From positions 1,338,879 to 1,402,878 of the forward strand of contig NZ_AZAJ01000001.1 of the NCBI RefSeq assembly GCF_000504205.1: a stretch of DNA of 64,000 bases, given 5' to 3'. A program made the position numbers and the translations under genes. A model generated the notes under the pieces. The model made no database searches. It saw nothing but the letters and a program-made list of their open reading frames with translations, and was not told where the DNA came from. Origin of the DNA: Methanolobus tindarius DSM 2278 (GTDB taxonomy: Archaea > Halobacteriota > Methanosarcinia > Methanosarcinales > Methanosarcinaceae). Each line of letters begins with the position of its first letter. Within the stretch, counting starts at the first letter, position 1. Of this stretch, positions 44,324 through 52,662 are shown piece by piece.

Positions 44324-45673
44324 TTAATCTTGTCCGACACCAATCTGATTTTCAGATTCTGATTCATCTTTTAATTTCTCGACAACAAGCACAACACCGT
44401 CCTTTTCAAGTATCGTTACCTTGTCATCTTTTTCAATAACATCTGATGAGCGTGCTTTCCAATGCTGCCCCCTATGGAGAACATATCCAGTCTGACCGTT
44501 CCCAATAGGTTCAAGTGCAAGAGCCATGTCACCGATAAGTTCACCAAATAGTGGTTTTTTTCGCCTAACCTCAAATACCTTGTAAATGATGAACACGAAG
44601 AAAAGCCCGATCAATATTGTCGGTGTCGCCACAGATATTATCAGTGTCCGCTGGAATTCAGCCGGAGTATAGTTATTTGGAAAATCAGTGGGAACCAGCA
44701 ATATGCTGCCTGCAATTATACACACAAGACCCGCAATTCCGAAGACTCCAAAACCCGGAGCCTGGAATTCAAGTACAAGCAGTGCCACACCGGCAACAAC
44801 CAGAAACAGGGCACCGATATCCACATCAAAGCCTGTTCCGATAAGTCCGAGTGCAATAGCTATTACACCGAATAGTTCAGCACCAAAACCCGGATGTGAG
44901 ATTCCAAGTATGATGGCATAAACACCAAGGAGCAGAAGCATCGAGGATACAATCGGATTGGAGATAATACCCATAAAAGCCAGTCTCAGAGATGGTTCAT
45001 AATAAGTGATATCCGCACCGTTTGTATCAAGAACTTTATCTTTTACTTCAACACCATCAAGCTGTGACATCAAATCATCAATATCTGATGCAACATACTC
45101 AATAACCCCATACTCAAGAGCTGTTTGGGCATCAAGATTCAGGTTCTCTGTTATGAATTTCCCGGCAGCAGTCTCATTACGACCATGCATTTTTGCATTT
45201 TCGGTTGTCCTCTTGACAATCGCATTGATTATCTTGTCTTCCTCTACAGGTTCACTTCCGCTTGCAGTGACAGTAACAGGCTGTGCAGAACCTATAATAG
45301 TATAAGGTGCCATCGCAGCAATGTCAGTGCTGATGAGTATCAAAGTACCGGCAGACCATGCTTTTGTGCCTTCAGGATAAACATATCCAATAACTGGGAC
45401 ATCAGTTGCAGCAATCTGCTCCATTATGGAAAGTGTTTCGTCAAGATTGCCGCCTGGTGTGTTGAGAGTGATGACAAGAGCCTCATAGTTGTCATTTTCT
45501 GCAAAAGCAATAGCATCTGCTAAAACATCATCCGTCACAGGAGTGATAGAATCAGATATATCCACCACCAGAACCTTCTGCTGTTCCGCAGCACATGCAT
45601 TGCCTGAAAAAACAGATAAGAGCAACGTTAAAAAAAGAAAAGTGCTCAGGTATGACCGGCACTTATGTAACAT
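44324..45673 (-). CDS. NfeD-family membrane serine protease (ClpP-like)
   Basis: 449 residues from the ATG at 45671-45673, preceded by GGAGG. Signal peptide/first helix ~5-25, then a ClpP/SppA-like protease domain (ALVITLNTPGGNLDETLSI, IGYVYPEGTKAWSAGTLIL with the likely nucleophile Ser ~95), four to five membrane helices (~235-350) and a C-terminal OB-fold NfeD domain (VLHRGQHWKARSSDVIEKDD). Such long NfeD proteins cleave or organise stomatin partners in membrane microdomains. The gene starts 10 nt after the stomatin gene. Confidence 0.92.
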   Translation of the reverse strand: MLHKCRSYLSTFLFLTLLLSVFSGNACAAEQQKVLVVDISDSITPVTDDVLADAIAFAENDNYEALVITLNTPGGNLDETLSIMEQIAATDVPVIGYVYPEGTKAWSAGTLILISTDIAAMAPYTIIGSAQPVTVTASGSEPVEEDKIINAIVKRTTENAKMHGRNETAAGKFITENLNLDAQTALEYGVIEYVASDIDDLMSQLDGVEVKDKVLDTNGADITYYEPSLRLAFMGIISNPIVSSMLLLLGVYAIILGISHPGFGAELFGVIAIALGLIGTGFDVDIGALFLVVAGVALLVLEFQAPGFGVFGIAGLVCIIAGSILLVPTDFPNNYTPAEFQRTLIISVATPTILIGLFFVFIIYKVFEVRRKKPLFGELIGDMALALEPIGNGQTGYVLHRGQHWKARSSDVIEKDDKVTILEKDGVVLVVEKLKDESESENQIGVGQD

Positions 45674-45683
45674 AATTCCTCCA

Positions 45684-46448
45684 TCACTCTTTCTTGGTAA
45701 ATGCCTTTGAAAAGGCTGCAACTTCTGCAACATCTGTGGAATTAGCCACCACAATCATGTTCTTTTCCCTTGCTATCTCAGCATATGTCTGCAATTCCCT
45801 GAGCTTGATTGAAACCGGCACTTCCTCATAAAGGCGTGCAGCATCTTTCATCTTTGTAGCGGCAATAAACTCACCGTCTGCCAGAATGATACGTGAACGC
45901 TTTTCACGCTCTGCTTCTGCCTGCTTTGCAATTGCACGAAGCATTGTGTCATCAATACTTACGTCTCTGAGAGTTACACCGGTAACCTTGATTCCCCACG
46001 GATCAGTGGAAATATCAAGCTGCTCCTGGATGTTCCTGTTGACATCTTCCCTGTTGGAAAGCACATCATCAAGTTCAAGCTGGCCGATAACATCCCTGAG
46101 TGTTGTTTGAGAAAGCATTGCAGTTGCATACTTGAAATTCTCAACCTCATTGACTGCCTTTGTGGGATCAATAACCTGATAATAAACAACAGCATCAACA
46201 GCCACGGTTACATTATCCTTTGTGATTACTGCCTGTTTTGGAACGTCAATTGCAACCACACGAAGGTCTATCTTTACAACCGTATCGATTATAGGAATGA
46301 TAAGAAACAGACCCGGGCCTTTGACTCCACTTAGCCTTCCCAGACGGAAGATTACTACACGTTCATATTCATTAACGATCTTGATAGCCTTGGACAATAT
46401 AATAACTGCCACTATAGCTAACGGAAAAAGAATATCAGTCAAAACCAT
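45684..46448 (-). CDS. SPFH/band 7 (stomatin/slipin) protein
   Basis: 254 residues. An N-terminal membrane helix (~3-22) is followed by the band 7 domain: IVNEYERVVIFRLGRLSG, GLFLIIPIIDTVVKIDLR and GVTLRDVSIDDTMLRAIAKQ, ending in a coiled coil. Stomatins oligomerise on the membrane; adjacent NfeD proteases process them. The promoter (minus-strand CTTTATATC, ~46493-46501) and AGGAGAGT before the ATG serve the stomatin-NfeD operon. Confidence 0.95.
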   Translation of the reverse strand: MVLTDILFPLAIVAVIILSKAIKIVNEYERVVIFRLGRLSGVKGPGLFLIIPIIDTVVKIDLRVVAIDVPKQAVITKDNVTVAVDAVVYYQVIDPTKAVNEVENFKYATAMLSQTTLRDVIGQLELDDVLSNREDVNRNIQEQLDISTDPWGIKVTGVTLRDVSIDDTMLRAIAKQAEAEREKRSRIILADGEFIAATKMKDAARLYEEVPVSIKLRELQTYAEIAREKNMIVVANSTDVAEVAAFSKAFTKKE

Positions 46449-46859
46449 ATTTTGCCACTCTCCTGAAGAAGAAATAGAGAATTTGTTAGATAGATATAAA
46501 GAGCCTACTTCTTAAAAATATGCCGGTGGAGAAATAATGAAAGCTCAGCTCTTAAGGGGGTTAAAAACAATAAAAAAGATATAGAAGGCTGGGTCTGAGT
46601 ACTTGTTTGAGGGGATGTACACGAAAGCATGAAAGCATTGTTATTATTGAAATAACATTTCAGACCCAACAGATTATAGAACTCATTTATTGTTTATTAA
46701 TGTGATTGATTTTGACGTTAATAATTTCAAACAAATAGTTTAAAAACACCATGCTGCGATGAATATATAAATAGTCAATATAAATATTTCGCTCTTTTAA
46801 TAACCAGGGCTAACAAGCAAACACATAAATCCAATATATACTATCTAAGACTAGATACA
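46449..46859. other. 411-nt intergenic region between stomatin and the DHH protein
   Basis: No credible coding frame. It holds the stomatin promoter (minus strand, ~46493-46501), a nested inverted-repeat element that may be a minus-strand small RNA (46565-46672), and the DHH gene promoter (AATATATAC, 46833-46841) ~25 nt before its ATG. The remaining ~120 nt (46680-46800) are AT-rich without other repeats that I can see. Confidence 0.5.
46565..46672 (-). ncRNA. Candidate small RNA with nested hairpins and terminal T-tract
   Basis: On the minus strand an 11-bp outer stem is formed by GTTGGGTCTGA and TCAGACCCAGC (46660-46670 with 46588-46598, one G-U pair), enclosing an inner perfect hairpin TGTTATT/AATAACA (46639-46657). 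The strand then runs into TATCTTTTTTATTGTTTTT, as at other terminators here. A TATA-like ATTAATAAACA (~46693-46703) lies about 25 nt before the outer stem. Transcription is not shown; it could also be an unusual terminator for a plus-strand or stomatin leader transcript. Confidence 0.35.
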
Positions 46860-48983
46860 ATGAGCGAGAAATGTGTAGAATGCAACGGGAAAGGCTATAG
46901 TGTCACAGGCACTGCTAAGTGTCCCGAGTGCAAAGGGACGGGAAAATCAAAGTCTGTAGACTTTATGAAACTTTCAGAGAAGGATATGGCAAATTTCTTG
47001 AAAAATGGTTCTTCCTGCAACAACTGCGGCGGGACAGGAGAGATTGAAGAGAGAATAAAATGTGTTGCATGTGACGGGAAAGGCACATTTTACAAGTGCA
47101 AGGTATGCGGAGCAGAAATGGATCGTTTTTACAATGGAGATGAAGTATGCCAGCCATGCGCAAAGAAGCAGATTGTCTACAAACTTGACAACACATGCAC
47201 CCTTGATGAGCTTGAAGTCGGGAAAATGTACCATTCAACAGTAAGGAACATTGCTGATTTCGGTGTTTTCGTAGACCTTAATTCAAATCTTAGAGGCCTT
47301 ATTCATTCCAGCAACATGAATGGAACCCTTGAAGTTGGTGAGCCTGTTATTGTCAGTTTAAAGGAAATTAAACCAAGAGGAAAAATGGATCTGGTTCCAC
47401 GCAAGCTGAAAGAATACCAGACCATCGAACTTGAAAAGAAACTCCCTATTATACTTGCCAGCGAAATGTCGCAAATGGTAGGTAAAAAGGTAAAAGTCCA
47501 GGGAGAAGTTATCCAGATTAAACAAACTGCAGGGCCTACAATATTTACAATTGCAGATGAAACCGGACAGGTTTCGGGTGCTGCTTTTGAGAGCGCAGGC
47601 GAGAGAGCTTATCCGGAAATTGAAGCTGACATGATAGTTGCTGCCACCGGTGAAATAACAGCTCGCGGCGACAGTTTCCAGCTTGAAGTCCAGAGTCTTA
47701 AAAAACAGACAGGACCACAGGAAACCGAGATTCTCCAGCGCATAGAAGATGCTATTGATAAAAGAGCAGAGCCTTATGAGATTGAATTTATGGTAGAGAG
47801 TGAGGTTCTTGAAAATCTCAGACCTATCATGAAAAAGGCTGCAAAGGAAATCAGGAAGGCAATCATAAAATCCACACCTATTCTCTTGCGCCACCATGCA
47901 GATGCCGATGGTATGACTGCAGCACTGGCTATTGAGAAGGCAATCATTCCACTCATAAAAGAAGTAAATGGAGCAGACGGAGAATATTATTTCTACAAAC
48001 GTGCACCTTCAAAGGCACCGTTCTATGAAGTGACCGATGTAGTCCGTGATATCAACTTTGCACTGGAGGATGTAGTCAGGCATGGACAGAAGATGCCACT
48101 TATCATAAGTGTAGATAACGGATCTTCCAACGAGAACGTAGCTGCAATGAAACAGGCACAAGTGTATGGCATTCAGATGATAGTTATGGACCATCATCAG
48201 CCTGACGATGTGGTTGATGAATACCTGTTAACCCATGTAAACCCGGCACATGTCGGAGGAGATTTCGGCATGACAGCAGGTATGCTATGTACCGAAGTAG
48301 CACGTATGATAAACGTCAACGTGGAAAACGAAATAAAGCACCTTCCTGCTGTAGCTGCTCTTGGTGATCGCTCTGAAGCGGAAGAGGCAAGGAGATACAT
48401 TGAACTGGTATCTGACAGGTACACAGAACAGAACCTGAGAGATATGGCACTTGCCCTTGACTTTGCAGCATACTGGCTCAAGTTCAACACTGGAAAAGGC
48501 ATGGTTGACGATATCCTGGATTTTGGCGATCATACAATACACAAAAACCTTGTCAATGTTCTTTGTGAACAGGCAAACGGAATGATAGCCGAACAGATGG
48601 ATGTCTGTATGGCCCATGTGAAATCCCAGGACCTTCCAAATGGTGCAATCCTCAATGTTCTTGATGTGGAAAACCACGCCCATACATTCACATTCCCACC
48701 ACCCGGAAAGACATCAGGTGAAGTTCACGACAAATTGTGTAAGAAATATGATGGAAAACCTGTCGTAACTATAGGATACGGACCTGACTTTGCTGTAATC
48801 CGCTCAAAGGGAGTTCTTATGAATATACCACAGATGGTAAGGGAACTCTATGAGGAAGTAAACGGCGGTGGCGTAAACGGTGGAGGACACCTTGTAGTCG
48901 GAAGTATCAAATTTGTACAGGGTATGCGCACAGAAGTGCTTTCAAAACTTGTAGAGAAAATAGGTTCCGTAGGAGTTGAATAA
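46860..48983 (+). CDS. Archaeal RecJ-like DHH phosphoesterase with zinc-finger, S1 and OB domains
   Basis: 707 residues. N-terminal DnaJ-type zinc clusters (CVECNGKGYSVTG, CPECKGTGK, CNNCGGTGEIE, CVACDGKG, then CKVCGAEM), an S1 RNA-binding domain (~120-185, VRNIADFGVFVDLNSNLRGL), an OB fold (~200-280, KVQGEVIQIKQTAGPTIFTI), and the DHH nuclease core (LLRHHADADGMTAA ~344, SVDNGSSNEN, MDHHQPDD ~443) with the DHHA1-type GGVNGGGH near the C-terminus. Related to archaeal RecJ/GAN nucleases acting on single-stranded nucleic acid. Leaderless promoter. Ends in a palindrome containing the stop codon. Confidence 0.93.
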   Translation: MSEKCVECNGKGYSVTGTAKCPECKGTGKSKSVDFMKLSEKDMANFLKNGSSCNNCGGTGEIEERIKCVACDGKGTFYKCKVCGAEMDRFYNGDEVCQPCAKKQIVYKLDNTCTLDELEVGKMYHSTVRNIADFGVFVDLNSNLRGLIHSSNMNGTLEVGEPVIVSLKEIKPRGKMDLVPRKLKEYQTIELEKKLPIILASEMSQMVGKKVKVQGEVIQIKQTAGPTIFTIADETGQVSGAAFESAGERAYPEIEADMIVAATGEITARGDSFQLEVQSLKKQTGPQETEILQRIEDAIDKRAEPYEIEFMVESEVLENLRPIMKKAAKEIRKAIIKSTPILLRHHADADGMTAALAIEKAIIPLIKEVNGADGEYYFYKRAPSKAPFYEVTDVVRDINFALEDVVRHGQKMPLIISVDNGSSNENVAAMKQAQVYGIQMIVMDHHQPDDVVDEYLLTHVNPAHVGGDFGMTAGMLCTEVARMINVNVENEIKHLPAVAALGDRSEAEEARRYIELVSDRYTEQNLRDMALALDFAAYWLKFNTGKGMVDDILDFGDHTIHKNLVNVLCEQANGMIAEQMDVCMAHVKSQDLPNGAILNVLDVENHAHTFTFPPPGKTSGEVHDKLCKKYDGKPVVTIGYGPDFAVIRSKGVLMNIPQMVRELYEEVNGGGVNGGGHLVVGSIKFVQGMRTEVLSKLVEKIGSVGVE

Positions 48984-48990
48984 CTCCTAC
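48969..48990 (+). terminator. Perfect 9-bp hairpin with the DHH-gene stop codon at the loop
   Basis: GTAGGAGTT-GAAT-AACTCCTAC; the TAA stop (48981-48983) spans loop and second arm. A T-rich run follows about 30 nt later (TTGTTTCTTTTTTAAT). Confidence 0.65.
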
Positions 48991-49035
48991 TGAAAACAAA
49001 AATATAAATTCTTAATTGTTTCTTTTTTAATCCGA

Positions 49036-49647
49036 TCAATCCACACGTGTAATACGTACAAGTGAGTGAACAGGAACTTCTGATAGAGTCTCTGAGCCGC
49101 TCTTGTCTACAAGTACTGCAATTGCCATTGGTTTTGCACCGGAACTGCGCAGATGCGTTACTACATCAGACATTGTGTTGCCGGTTGTAATGACATCATC
49201 CACTATGATACATTTCTTTCCTTTGATACCTGCAAAGTTTCTGCTGAAAGCTCCATTGAGTTTTGAGTCATCACCCTGCTCATTGTAAGCATGGTAAACT
49301 GAAAGTTCCGTGTTAAGCTCTTCTGCCATAAGACTTGCAAGAGGTACACCACTCAAGCCAATTCCTACCACCAGATCAATTTCACTTCCGGTTGCCTCTA
49401 CAGTATCAATGACCATGTCACACATGGCAATTCCTACATGGCGCATCCTGAATGCGCTCTTTCCTATGCTGCTCCAATTGACAGAGATGTCTTTTGGTGC
49501 AGAGGAAACTTCTTCCTTCTTTGCGCGTGTCAGAAGCCATGTGACAGTTTCCCGGGAAACGTTAAGCTCATCTGCAATTTGCCTTGTAACAAGGCCATTT
49601 GCCTGCAATTCAAGGGCCTTTTGGATTAATTTATCAATATTCTTCAT
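49036..49647 (-). CDS. Orotate phosphoribosyltransferase-like regulator (GfcR type)
   Basis: 203 residues: an N-terminal helix-turn-helix ([20 protein letters not shown], ~18-38) fused to a PRTase-fold domain with the PRPP motif [15 protein letters not shown] (~150). The catalytic loop of true PyrE is not evident, so this is the regulatory family whose haloarchaeal member GfcR controls sugar metabolism genes; ligand sensing by phosphoribosyl compounds is inference. It lies 52 nt downstream of nob1 on the same strand. Confidence 0.88.
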   Translation of the reverse strand: MKNIDKLIQKALELQANGLVTRQIADELNVSRETVTWLLTRAKKEEVSSAPKDISVNWSSIGKSAFRMRHVGIAMCDMVIDTVEATGSEIDLVVGIGLSGVPLASLMAEELNTELSVYHAYNEQGDDSKLNGAFSRNFAGIKGKKCIIVDDVITTGNTMSDVVTHLRSSGAKPMAIAVLVDKSGSETLSEVPVHSLVRITRVD

Positions 49648-49699
49648 GTGAATCCCGTATATTCATCTTTAACTTATATGTAATATATCAACAGAGATG

Positions 49700-50179
49700 T
49701 TATATTTTTCTTTTGCGCCTTTTCTTCAGGGGAGAACCACAAACAGGACAGATATCACCGCTATCAAATTTCTTCCGGCATCCGGTACACTGTTTTTGCC
49801 ACACCAGAACATCCTTTATCTTTTTCTGTGCCACAGGCTTTACTTCAAGTCCCAGAACTTTTGCGACATTCTGGACTGCATAGTCATCTGTCAGGAGAAC
49901 TGAATTTCCTTTATATTCAAGAGCCTTGGCCAGAATATCAATATCCGTGGAGGACAATTCCTCACAGTCTCTTGTCTTGTTGGCAGTCTGCATGACCTTT
50001 TCACGGAAAGAATCCTCCGGCATTTCGACCCTTGCACCACTTTCCCGGGCAAGGTCAAAGCGCATTGCAGCCTCACTGCTTTTCAGTTCATTTACAACTG
50101 AAGGTATAGTTATGATTCGATAAGGCTCTATTCCGCTACCCATAATAAAGACCGCAGAATCTGCGATGTAGTATTCCAT
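49700..50179 (-). CDS. nob1: rRNA maturation endonuclease Nob1
   Basis: 159 residues. An N-terminal PIN domain (YIADSAVFIMGSG with catalytic Asp; STDIDILAKALE; VLLTDDYAVQNVA) is followed by a zinc ribbon (CTGCRKKFDSGDICPVCG) and a basic tail KKRRKRKI. Nob1 cleaves at the 3' end of 16S rRNA during small-subunit maturation. Divergent from the KaiC-like gene at 50292. Confidence 0.95.
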   Translation of the reverse strand: MEYYIADSAVFIMGSGIEPYRIITIPSVVNELKSSEAAMRFDLARESGARVEMPEDSFREKVMQTANKTRDCEELSSTDIDILAKALEYKGNSVLLTDDYAVQNVAKVLGLEVKPVAQKKIKDVLVWQKQCTGCRKKFDSGDICPVCGSPLKKRRKRKI

Positions 50180-50247
50180 ATAATGCCAGATACTTTCTGA
50201 ATATACATTAATTCTTTGTCACCCATTTGTGCAATTATTACACAATT

Positions 50248-50287
50248 TAATATATACTTGTAAATACATATAAACTCAGGAGGAACT
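50248..50287 (+). promoter_or_regulatory. Promoter and Shine-Dalgarno of the first KaiC-like gene
   Basis: TTAATATATACTTG (50248-50261) is a TATA element; the predicted start site is ~25 nt downstream, leaving a short leader with CAGGAGGA 6-13 nt before the ATG. This gene thus differs from the many leaderless ones. Confidence 0.5.
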
Positions 50288-50291
50288 TCTA

Positions 50292-51002
50292 ATGGCAAGA
50301 ATATCCAGCGGTATCAAAAGCCTTGACAAAAGGCTACAGGGCGGCTTCCCAGAAGGAGAATGTATTCTCATCACAGGTAAGCCCGGTACAGGAAAAACAA
50401 TATTTGGAATGCAATTCCTGTACAATGCCTGTCTCGAAGGCAAAAAATGTATCATGTTGGCAACAGAGGAAACTCCGGAAAAAATAGTAGAGCATGGAAA
50501 AGCTATCGGATTTGATCTGGAACCTTTCATTGAAAGCAAACAACTTACAATGATACGTTTCTTTGAGATGAGAGTAATGAATATGAAAGAAGATCCGGGC
50601 AGCTTCACATTTATGAACATTGACACGCTGAATAATCTTGCCCATATTATTGATGATGATGTGAACGTAATTGTTGTTGACAACCTGGGGACATTTTCCA
50701 TCGGAGTGGATCTTAAAACATTCAAAGAAGAACTTGAAGTGCTTTCATTCCTGCTTTCCACACAAAAAAGAACATCACTTATGATAATGGATGCCGCTGC
50801 ACATGAATTTACGCATAATATCGCTGAATATTCAACCTATGGAACAATCAAACTGATGTTCAAGGAAAATCCTTACACAGGTAAAATGGAAAGATTCATG
50901 TTCATCCCTAAGATGAGAGGAACGAAAATCACCCTGGAACTTATCAATTACGATATTACAGAAGAGGGTATTACTCTGTTTTCACCAAAAATGAATAGAT
51001 AA
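50292..51002 (+). CDS. KaiC-like RecA-superfamily ATPase (tandem copy 1)
   Basis: 236 residues, a single KaiC/RAD55-like domain. RISSGIKSLDKRLQGGFPEG opens it, Walker A is GKPGTGKTIFGM (~33), the segment IMLATEETPEKIVEHGKAIG is the KaiC-type sensor helix, and VIVVDNLGTFS gives Walker B. It has about 60% visible identity with the next gene. Single-domain proteins of this kind in archaea act in signalling or motility (ArlH-like) or recombination mediation; role here unknown. Confidence 0.88.
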   Translation: MARISSGIKSLDKRLQGGFPEGECILITGKPGTGKTIFGMQFLYNACLEGKKCIMLATEETPEKIVEHGKAIGFDLEPFIESKQLTMIRFFEMRVMNMKEDPGSFTFMNIDTLNNLAHIIDDDVNVIVVDNLGTFSIGVDLKTFKEELEVLSFLLSTQKRTSLMIMDAAAHEFTHNIAEYSTYGTIKLMFKENPYTGKMERFMFIPKMRGTKITLELINYDITEEGITLFSPKMNR

Positions 51003-51103
51003 TCTAAATTCTGTGCTCACTGAAGTAGCTAATATTATACAGAATGCCATTATATAATATGCATTATGTATTAACTATTACAAAGAAAAACGCGGTGTAA
51101 ATT

Positions 51104-51829
51104 ATGGAACGGATATCTACAGGAATTCCTGAAATCGACAAGAAAATACAGGGAGGATTTCCTGCAGGGGAATCTTATCTTTTGACAGGAGAACCAGGGA
51201 CAGGTAAGACAATATTCGGGTTGCACTTTCTTTATAATGCATGCATGGAAGGTAAAAAATGTGCAATGCTGGCAACTGAAGAAACTCCTGAAAAAATCGT
51301 ACGACATGGAAAAACTGTGGGACTTGACATTGAACCTTTTGTAGAAAGCAATCAGCTTACAATGATACGTGTGCTTGAAAAAAGAATAGAGGGTATGGAA
51401 GATAAATATGCAAACATTATCACAAATACCAGTGACCCACGCAATATCAAATATATCATTCCCGAAGACGTAGAGGTAATTGTCATCGATAATATGGGTA
51501 CATTTTCAATAGGAGAAGAATTGAACGTGTTCAGGGACAAACTTGACACCCTTATTTACCTTTTTGCAGAATCAAAATGGACATCTCTTATAATAATGGA
51601 TGCGACTGCACATGAACTCACTCACAAGATATCTGAATATTCAAGTAGTGGAACCATCAAATTGATGATAAAAGAAAATCCATATACCGGTAAAATGGAG
51701 AGGTTCATTTATATTCCTAAAATGAGAGACACGGAAATATCACTTGAGATAATAAACTATAACATAACCGGACAGGGAATCAAGCTGTCTGCTTCAAAGT
51801 CCTCTTCAAAGACAAATAAATTAATATAA
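51104..51829 (+). CDS. KaiC-like RecA-superfamily ATPase (tandem copy 2)
   Basis: 241 residues, paralogue of the preceding gene with the same order of motifs: RISTGIPEIDKKIQGGFPAG, Walker A GEPGTGKTIFGL, MLATEETPEKIVRHGKTVG, Walker B VIVIDNMGTFS and the shared C-terminal ENPYTGKMERFIYIPKMRDT. GGTG precedes the ATG. The 100-nt gap contains an AT-rich stretch that could hold its own promoter. Recent tandem duplication followed by divergence. Confidence 0.88.
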   Translation: MERISTGIPEIDKKIQGGFPAGESYLLTGEPGTGKTIFGLHFLYNACMEGKKCAMLATEETPEKIVRHGKTVGLDIEPFVESNQLTMIRVLEKRIEGMEDKYANIITNTSDPRNIKYIIPEDVEVIVIDNMGTFSIGEELNVFRDKLDTLIYLFAESKWTSLIIMDATAHELTHKISEYSSSGTIKLMIKENPYTGKMERFIYIPKMRDTEISLEIINYNITGQGIKLSASKSSSKTNKLI

Positions 51830-51869
51830 TTGGGACCATTCTCCACTAAATACCGGCAGGATTGATAAA

Positions 51870-52649
51870 ATGGATATTTCAAAAGCTAAAGACATCATCG
51901 TTGAGTTTATCAAGGAAAAAACAACTGAGGCAGGCGTTAAAGGTGCTGTTGTAGGTCTTAGCGGAGGGATCGATTCTGCGCTTACTGCATACCTGACAGT
52001 TGAAGCTCTCGGAAAAGAAAATGTTCTTGGTATACACATGCCTGAACTCACTCTGACACCTGCAGAAGATGTTCTGGATGCCACAGAAGTTGCAGAGAGA
52101 CTTGATATTGAATTCAAGACTGTTGATATATCAGAGATACTTGCAGGATACCTTAACTCAATTCCTGAAGGTGCAGAGTCTAACTCACAGGCCAACGGAA
52201 ACCTCAAAGCCAGAATAAGAATGTCAGTTCTCTATTATTATGCCAACATAATGTCCAGAATGGTGATGGGAACAGGTAACAAGACAGAGATTCTTCTCGG
52301 ATACTTCACTAAATACGGCGACGGAGGAGTTGACCTTGAACCTATAGGTGACCTTTACAAAACAGAGGTAAGGGAAATGTCAAAAATCATGGAAGTTCCT
52401 GAAGAAATCATCACAAAAGCCCCATCTGCAAGACTCTGGGCTGACCAGACAGATGAGGATGAACTTGGAATTACATATGAACTGGTGGACAGGTTCCTTG
52501 CACTTTTACTTGAGGGGGAAACACCTCAGGTAGCCCAGAATACTCTTGGGATGAGTGTAACTCAAAGAGATTCAGTCCTGAAAAGGATTAATGCAAACCT
52601 GCACAAACAGAAATCTGCACCAATTGCAGAACTGAAATCATTAAGATAA
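51870..52649 (+). CDS. nadE: NAD+ synthase, ammonia-dependent
   Basis: 259 residues, the short NadE form without a glutaminase domain. P-loop pyrophosphatase motif GLSGGIDSALTAYL (~30), then MVMGTGNKTEILLGYFTKYG and GDGGVDLEPIGDLYKTEV typical of NadE, and PSARLWADQTDEDELG. Amidates deamido-NAD+ with ATP and ammonia. Convergent with tiaS 13 nt away. Confidence 0.95.
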   Translation: MDISKAKDIIVEFIKEKTTEAGVKGAVVGLSGGIDSALTAYLTVEALGKENVLGIHMPELTLTPAEDVLDATEVAERLDIEFKTVDISEILAGYLNSIPEGAESNSQANGNLKARIRMSVLYYYANIMSRMVMGTGNKTEILLGYFTKYGDGGVDLEPIGDLYKTEVREMSKIMEVPEEIITKAPSARLWADQTDEDELGITYELVDRFLALLLEGETPQVAQNTLGMSVTQRDSVLKRINANLHKQKSAPIAELKSLR

Positions 52650-52662
52650 ATTAATAAAGATA

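Noticed and set aside
47358-47897. 179-codon minus-strand ORF opposite the DHH gene
   Set aside because: Antisense to the S1/OB/DHH coding region and without a promoter or recognisable domain.
49700-50179. Nob1 gene considered as a toxin VapC
   Set aside because: The C-terminal zinc ribbon and basic tail and the absence of an antitoxin gene identify it as Nob1.
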